Shown here one piece after another: positions 5,821 to 8,685 of a stretch of 8,685 nt of DNA. The position numbers were made by a program, and so were the translations under genes. Position 1 is the first letter of the stretch; each line of letters opens with the position of its first letter. Origin of the DNA: an uncultured Paracoccaceae bacterium (GTDB lineage: Bacteria; Pseudomonadota; Alphaproteobacteria; Rhodobacterales; Rhodobacteraceae); the NCBI GenBank assembly GCA_938038825.1, contig CALHST010000224.1, forward strand, positions 1-8,685, read 5' to 3'. A model generated the notes under the pieces. That model saw only the letters and a list, made by a program, of their open reading frames with translations. It ran no database searches and was not told the DNA's origin.

Positions 5821-6739
5821 CCAAGCACCAGCGCATAATCGCCTTTTGCGCGTGCAGCCGGTTTTCCGCCTCGTCAAAGACAACAGAGTTTGGGCCGTCC
5901 ATGACGGAAGAAGTCACTTCCTCTTCCCGGTGGGCAGGCAGGCAATGCATGAACAGTGCATCGTCTTTGGCTTTGGCCATCAGCGCATCATTGACCTGAT
6001 ACGGGCGCAGCATGTTATGGCGGCGTTCGCGCGCAGATTGCGCGTCATGCATCGACACCCATGTGTCTGCGAAGATGAGGTCACAGCCATCGACTGCCTT
6101 GTCCGCATCGCGTTCGACCTTGAAGGACTGGCCCGCGTCACGCACCAACTTTTGCCATTCGGGTTCAGGGTCCAATTGCATTGGCCCCGTAAAGGTAAAG
6201 TCAAAGCCAAATTGGGCGGCAGCATGCATCACCGAAGCACAAACATTGTTTCCGTCCCCGCACCAGGTGGCCTTGATCCCCGCTATGGGGCCGCGATGTT
6301 CTTCATAGGTCATCACATCCGCCATGACCTGACAGGGGTGGGTACGGTCTGTGAGGCCATTGATTACAGGTACGTCCGCGTATTCCGACATTTCTTTGAG
6401 CACATCTTCGTCGAAAGTTCGAATCATGATCAGATCGACATAGCGTGACAGCACGCGCGCCGTGTCAGCAATGGTTTCTCCGTGCCCGAGCTGCATATCC
6501 TTTCCTGAGAGCACCATGGTTTCGGCCCCCATCTGGCGCGCGCCCACATCAAAGGAAACGCGAGTCCGGGTCGAAGGTTTTTCGAAGATAAGCGCCACCA
6601 TATGTCCGGCGAGCGGTTGCTCATTGTCTGGCGCAGCTTTGGTGCGCCCTTGACGAGCGTCTTTCATGGATTGGGCGCTGTCGAGCATGTTGCGCAGGGC
6701 CGCTTTTTCGGTGGTGTGGATGTCAAGGAAATGGTTCAT
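5813..6739 (-). CDS. argF: ornithine carbamoyltransferase
   Basis: Joins carbamoyl phosphate and ornithine to give citrulline in the cytoplasm, one step before argininosuccinate synthesis. The 308 residues match the family length. The carbamoyl-phosphate loop S-T-R-T-R is at 56-60, H-P-C-Q at 134-137, and the ornithine-binding H-C-L-P-A-H-R at 265-271; W-V-S-M precedes the last, as expected for this enzyme and not for aspartate carbamoyltransferase. All catalytic blocks are intact. ATG 6739 gives the standard 'M-N-H-F-L-D' N-terminus; only a weak GAG lies about 9 bases upstream. It lies 78 bases after argD, and the gap holds a strong G/C hairpin. Its end overlaps the ketopantoate-reductase-like gene. 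The symbol argF is used because the enzyme acts in biosynthesis next to argD; a catabolic arcB is unlikely, since no arcA or arcC is present. Confidence 0.96.
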   Translation of the reverse strand: MNHFLDIHTTEKAALRNMLDSAQSMKDARQGRTKAAPDNEQPLAGHMVALIFEKPSTRTRVSFDVGARQMGAETMVLSGKDMQLGHGETIADTARVLSRYVDLIMIRTFDEDVLKEMSEYADVPVINGLTDRTHPCQVMADVMTYEEHRGPIAGIKATWCGDGNNVCASVMHAAAQFGFDFTFTGPMQLDPEPEWQKLVRDAGQSFKVERDADKAVDGCDLIFADTWVSMHDAQSARERRHNMLRPYQVNDALMAKAKDDALFMHCLPAHREEEVTSSVMDGPNSVVFDEAENRLHAQKAIMRWCLGV

Positions 6740-6756
6740 GATTGTGATCTCTTGGA

Positions 6757-6793
6757 GGGGGTTGGACTGGGGGTTCTCTACCCCCAGGCCCCC
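6757..6793 (-). promoter_or_regulatory. G/C-tract hairpin between argD and argF
   Basis: On the minus strand the sequence runs GGGGG-CCT-GGGGG-TAGAGAA-CCCCC-AGTCCAA-CCCCC. The inner stem CTGGGGG/CCCCCAG is a perfect 7 bp (6767-6773 with 6781-6787) around a 7-base loop. The outer G5/C5 tracts (6789-6793 with 6757-6761) can add a second stem. The argD stop lies 25 bases upstream, followed by TTTCTTTTTGCC. No U-tract follows the hairpin, so it is not a standard terminator. It ends 17 bases before the argF ATG, so it could affect argF translation, partial termination or mRNA processing. The C-rich outer tract directly adjoins the argF leader. Confidence 0.55.
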
Positions 6794-6817
6794 GAGGATA
6801 TTTTAGGCAAAAAGAAA

Positions 6818-7990
6818 TTAGGCCGTGAGGCTGCTGGCTGCTTTGTCAAGGCGGGAGATGGCCTCGGAAATTTCGGCATCCGTGATGGTTAATGGTGGCA
6901 GCAATCGGATGACGTTGTCTGCGGCGGGCACGGTGATCACTTCGGCGGCGTAACCTGCGTTGACCACGTCGATATTGGTGGCTTTGCATGTAATGCCGAG
7001 CATGAGGCCAGCGCCGCGCACGCTGTCAAAGACGTCCGGGTGTGAGGCGATCAGGCCTTCGAGCTTTTGGCGCAGGAGGCCGGATTTGCGGTTTACGTCG
7101 GCCAGAAAGTCGGGATCGGTTACGATATCCATGACCGCATTGCCCACCGCGCAACCCAGCGGGTTGCCGCCATAAGTGGAGCCATGAGTGCCTGCGGTCA
7201 TGCCGGACGCGGCGTTTTCGGTGGCCAGAACGCAGCCCAAAGGAAAGCCGCCGCCGATGCCCTTGGCGACCATCATGATATCTGGCGTGACGCCTGCCCA
7301 TTCATGGGCAAAAAGTTTGCCGGTACGCCCGACGCCACATTGGACCTCGTCCAGGATCAGCAAGGTGCCGGTTTCATCGCACAGATCGCGCAGCCCTTTT
7401 AGACATTGATCTGGAAGTGGAACGATGCCGCCTTCGCCCTGCACTGGTTCGATCAGAATTGCGGCTGTGGTGTTTGTGACAGCGGCGCGCAGGGCGTCAT
7501 GGTCACCCCAAGCCAGATGGGTGAAACCCGGCAGCAAAGGGCCGAAGCCCTTGGTCATCTTTTCAGACCCTGCCGCGGCAATCCCGGCGGAGGAGCGGCC
7601 ATGAAAGGAGCCTCTGAAAGCGATGATCTCGGTCCGGTCAGGCTGGTCTTTGTCATACCAGTATTTGCGGGCCATTTTTACGGCCAACTCGCAGCTTTCG
7701 GTGCCAGAATTTGTGAAGAACACGGTGTCGGCAAAGCTGTGTTCGACCAGTTTGTCGGCCAGTGCTTGCTGTTGTGGGATCTGATAGAGGTTCGACGTGT
7801 GCCAAAGCTTGCCCGCCTGTGTGGTCAGTGCGTCGACCAGCGCAGGATGCGCATGGCCCAAGCAGTTCACCGCAATGCCCGCGCCCAGATCCAGAAAGCG
7901 TCGTCCGTCCGCCTCAACCAGCCAGGAACCTTCCCCGGACTCAAAATTGAGGGGGGCGCGGGAATATGTCGGCAAGACAGATGGGATCAT
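6818..7990 (-). CDS. argD: acetylornithine aminotransferase (class III, PLP-dependent)
   Basis: Transfers an amino group from glutamate to N-acetylglutamate semialdehyde to give N-acetylornithine; the same family often also makes N-succinyl-diaminopimelate for lysine synthesis. The 390 residues are of usual length. Motifs: S-G-T-E-S at 95-99 in the cofactor phosphate region, F-H-G-R at 129-132, E-P-V-Q-G-E-G-G at 181-188, L-D-E-V-Q at 213-217, and the PLP-binding Lys243 in V-A-K-G-I-G-G-G-F-P. The short form with 'Y-S-R-A-P-L' near the N-terminus fits ArgD better than longer omega-aminotransferases. ATG 7990 has AGGA 9 bases upstream. It is the first gene of the minus-strand run argD, argF, ketopantoate-reductase-like gene and acyl-CoA dehydrogenase. 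A TTGACC lies on the minus strand at 8062-8057, but no convincing -10 goes with it. The EamA-type gene diverges upstream. Confidence 0.94.
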   Translation of the reverse strand: MIPSVLPTYSRAPLNFESGEGSWLVEADGRRFLDLGAGIAVNCLGHAHPALVDALTTQAGKLWHTSNLYQIPQQQALADKLVEHSFADTVFFTNSGTESCELAVKMARKYWYDKDQPDRTEIIAFRGSFHGRSSAGIAAAGSEKMTKGFGPLLPGFTHLAWGDHDALRAAVTNTTAAILIEPVQGEGGIVPLPDQCLKGLRDLCDETGTLLILDEVQCGVGRTGKLFAHEWAGVTPDIMMVAKGIGGGFPLGCVLATENAASGMTAGTHGSTYGGNPLGCAVGNAVMDIVTDPDFLADVNRKSGLLRQKLEGLIASHPDVFDSVRGAGLMLGITCKATNIDVVNAGYAAEVITVPAADNVIRLLPPLTITDAEISEAISRLDKAASSLTA

Positions 7991-8247
7991 CGTTTTCAGT
8001 CCTATGTGAGGCCCAATGCATCAGAAAGGCACAGCTTTGCCGTATGGCATCAGGCGGGTCAACGATTTTGGTGAGAGCCGCAGAAGAAGCGCGGCAGAAA
8101 GATCACGGGCTTCGGCGCAGGGTCAGCTGCGCGAGATACGTCGGATATGTGGCGTTGTGATCATGGAGGCGTCTTTGCCTGACTTTGTCGATGAAGGCAA
8201 GATGAAAGGGCCTTGAGTTTCCCATGCGCGCCATGGATAGGGGCTGA
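7991..8247. other. argD / EamA-transporter intergenic region
   Basis: The longest stretch without a confident gene. It should carry the promoters of argD (minus strand) and the transporter (plus strand), but no convincing -35/-10 pair was seen for either. On the plus strand there is a 17-codon frame (ATG 8163, TGA 8214-8216, product MEASLPDFVDEGKMKGP) without a ribosome-binding site. There is also a 7-codon frame (ATG 8224 to TGA 8245-8247) whose stop touches the transporter ATG as TGAATG. Neither is supported well enough to call as a gene. No RNA gene or repeat was recognised. Confidence 0.4.
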
Positions 8248-8685
8248 ATGAACAATCGCCCCTCTGACAATCCCGCTTTGGCTGCGGTGCTGATCCTGGT
8301 TGCCACAGCCTTTATCGCCCTGACAACTGTGTTGGCCAAGGCATTGGGGACTGGGCAGCTTGGCAAACTTGTGCTTGGCGCGCCTTTGCATGCCTTGCAG
8401 ATCAGCCATGGACGGTTTGTATTTGCGTTTCTGGCCATCAGCACCATCGCAGCGGCTTTGCGCCTGAGACCACAGGGCGTGCATTGGCGATTGCATCTGG
8501 GGCGCACCACTTTGGGCTGGGGCGGCGTGACGTTGATGTTTGCGGCTGTGGCTTACATCCCGATGGCGGATGCAACGGCGATTTCCTTTTTGAACCCCGT
8601 CTTTTGCATGATCTTTGCCATTCCTTTGCTGGGGGAACGTGTGGGGCCAGTGCGGTGGGCTGCGGCTGGAATTGCGCTGGTGGGG
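8248..8685 (+). CDS. DMT-superfamily (EamA) transporter, N-terminal part only
   Basis: The first 146 codons are present and the gene runs off the right edge. Hydrophobic segments lie at about 10-32, 55-72, 88-105, 108-127 and from 136 on, with a charged G-R-F in the second. The stretch L-L-G-E-R-V-G-P-V-R-W-A-A-A-G (127-141), at the end of the fourth helix and start of the fifth, is the hallmark of the EamA repeat, half of the ten-helix drug/metabolite transporter fold. The full protein would be expected at about 290-310 residues in the inner membrane. The substrate cannot be told; family members move amino acids, nucleotide-derived metabolites and other small molecules. ATG 8248 has AGGGG (8239-8243) 4 bases upstream and directly follows a TGA that closes a tiny reading frame. 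It is divergent from argD with a gap of 257 bases. Confidence 0.88.
   Translation, partial: MNNRPSDNPALAAVLILVATAFIALTTVLAKALGTGQLGKLVLGAPLHALQISHGRFVFAFLAISTIAAALRLRPQGVHWRLHLGRTTLGWGGVTLMFAAVAYIPMADATAISFLNPVFCMIFAIPLLGERVGPVRWAAAGIALVG

Noticed and set aside
5777..6448. 223-codon open frame on the plus strand
   Set aside because: Antisense to argF, which has every catalytic motif intact; no recognisable motif in this frame.
7406..8074. 222-codon open frame on the plus strand
   Set aside because: Mostly antisense to argD; no family motifs and no ribosome-binding site.
8103..8510. 135-codon open frame on the minus strand
   Set aside because: Antisense to the EamA transporter start, whose plus-strand frame shows clear membrane helices and the family hallmark.

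Overview
The window looks like a chromosomal segment from an alphaproteobacterium of the Rhodobacterales (roseobacter group). This is inferred from the GC-rich coding sequence, the divergent tlpA/argH pair, the argD-argF pair, and a Hint-domain protein of a type I associate with roseobacters. No rRNA, tRNA, CRISPR array, transposase, integrase or attachment site was seen. Coding density is very high, and no gene-free stretch exceeds 300 bases; the longest is about 257 bases, between argD and the last gene.

Left block, minus strand (1-1668): argH (argininosuccinate lyase), a 60-residue lipoprotein and the first 32 codons of a DUF2834-type membrane protein form a tight operon. argH and the lipoprotein share an ATGA overlap, and the next gene follows one base later. 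Divergent from argH, only 23 bases away, is a periplasmic TlpA-type thioredoxin gene (1692-2255). Next on the plus strand is a free-standing Hint (hedgehog/intein autoprocessing) protein (2429-3499), which ends in a compact terminator.

Right block, minus strand (7990-3507): argD (acetylornithine aminotransferase), argF (ornithine carbamoyltransferase), a ketopantoate-reductase-like gene that overlaps argF by 8 bases, and an ACAD10/11-like acyl-CoA dehydrogenase all read in one direction and may be one transcription unit. ArgD makes N-acetylornithine, ArgF converts ornithine to citrulline, and ArgH releases arginine from argininosuccinate, so three arginine-pathway enzymes lie in two nearby operons. 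The last two genes of the right block have no evident arginine role. At the right edge a DMT/EamA-family transporter starts on the plus strand, divergent from argD, and runs off the window.

Most of the window is ordinary housekeeping metabolism, and I see no convincing new multigene system. The points most worth a second look are the free-standing Hint protein, a hairpin that holds the stop codons of two convergent genes, a G/C-tract hairpin between argD and argF, overlapping ribosome-binding sites between argH and tlpA, and the small lipoprotein tied to argH.
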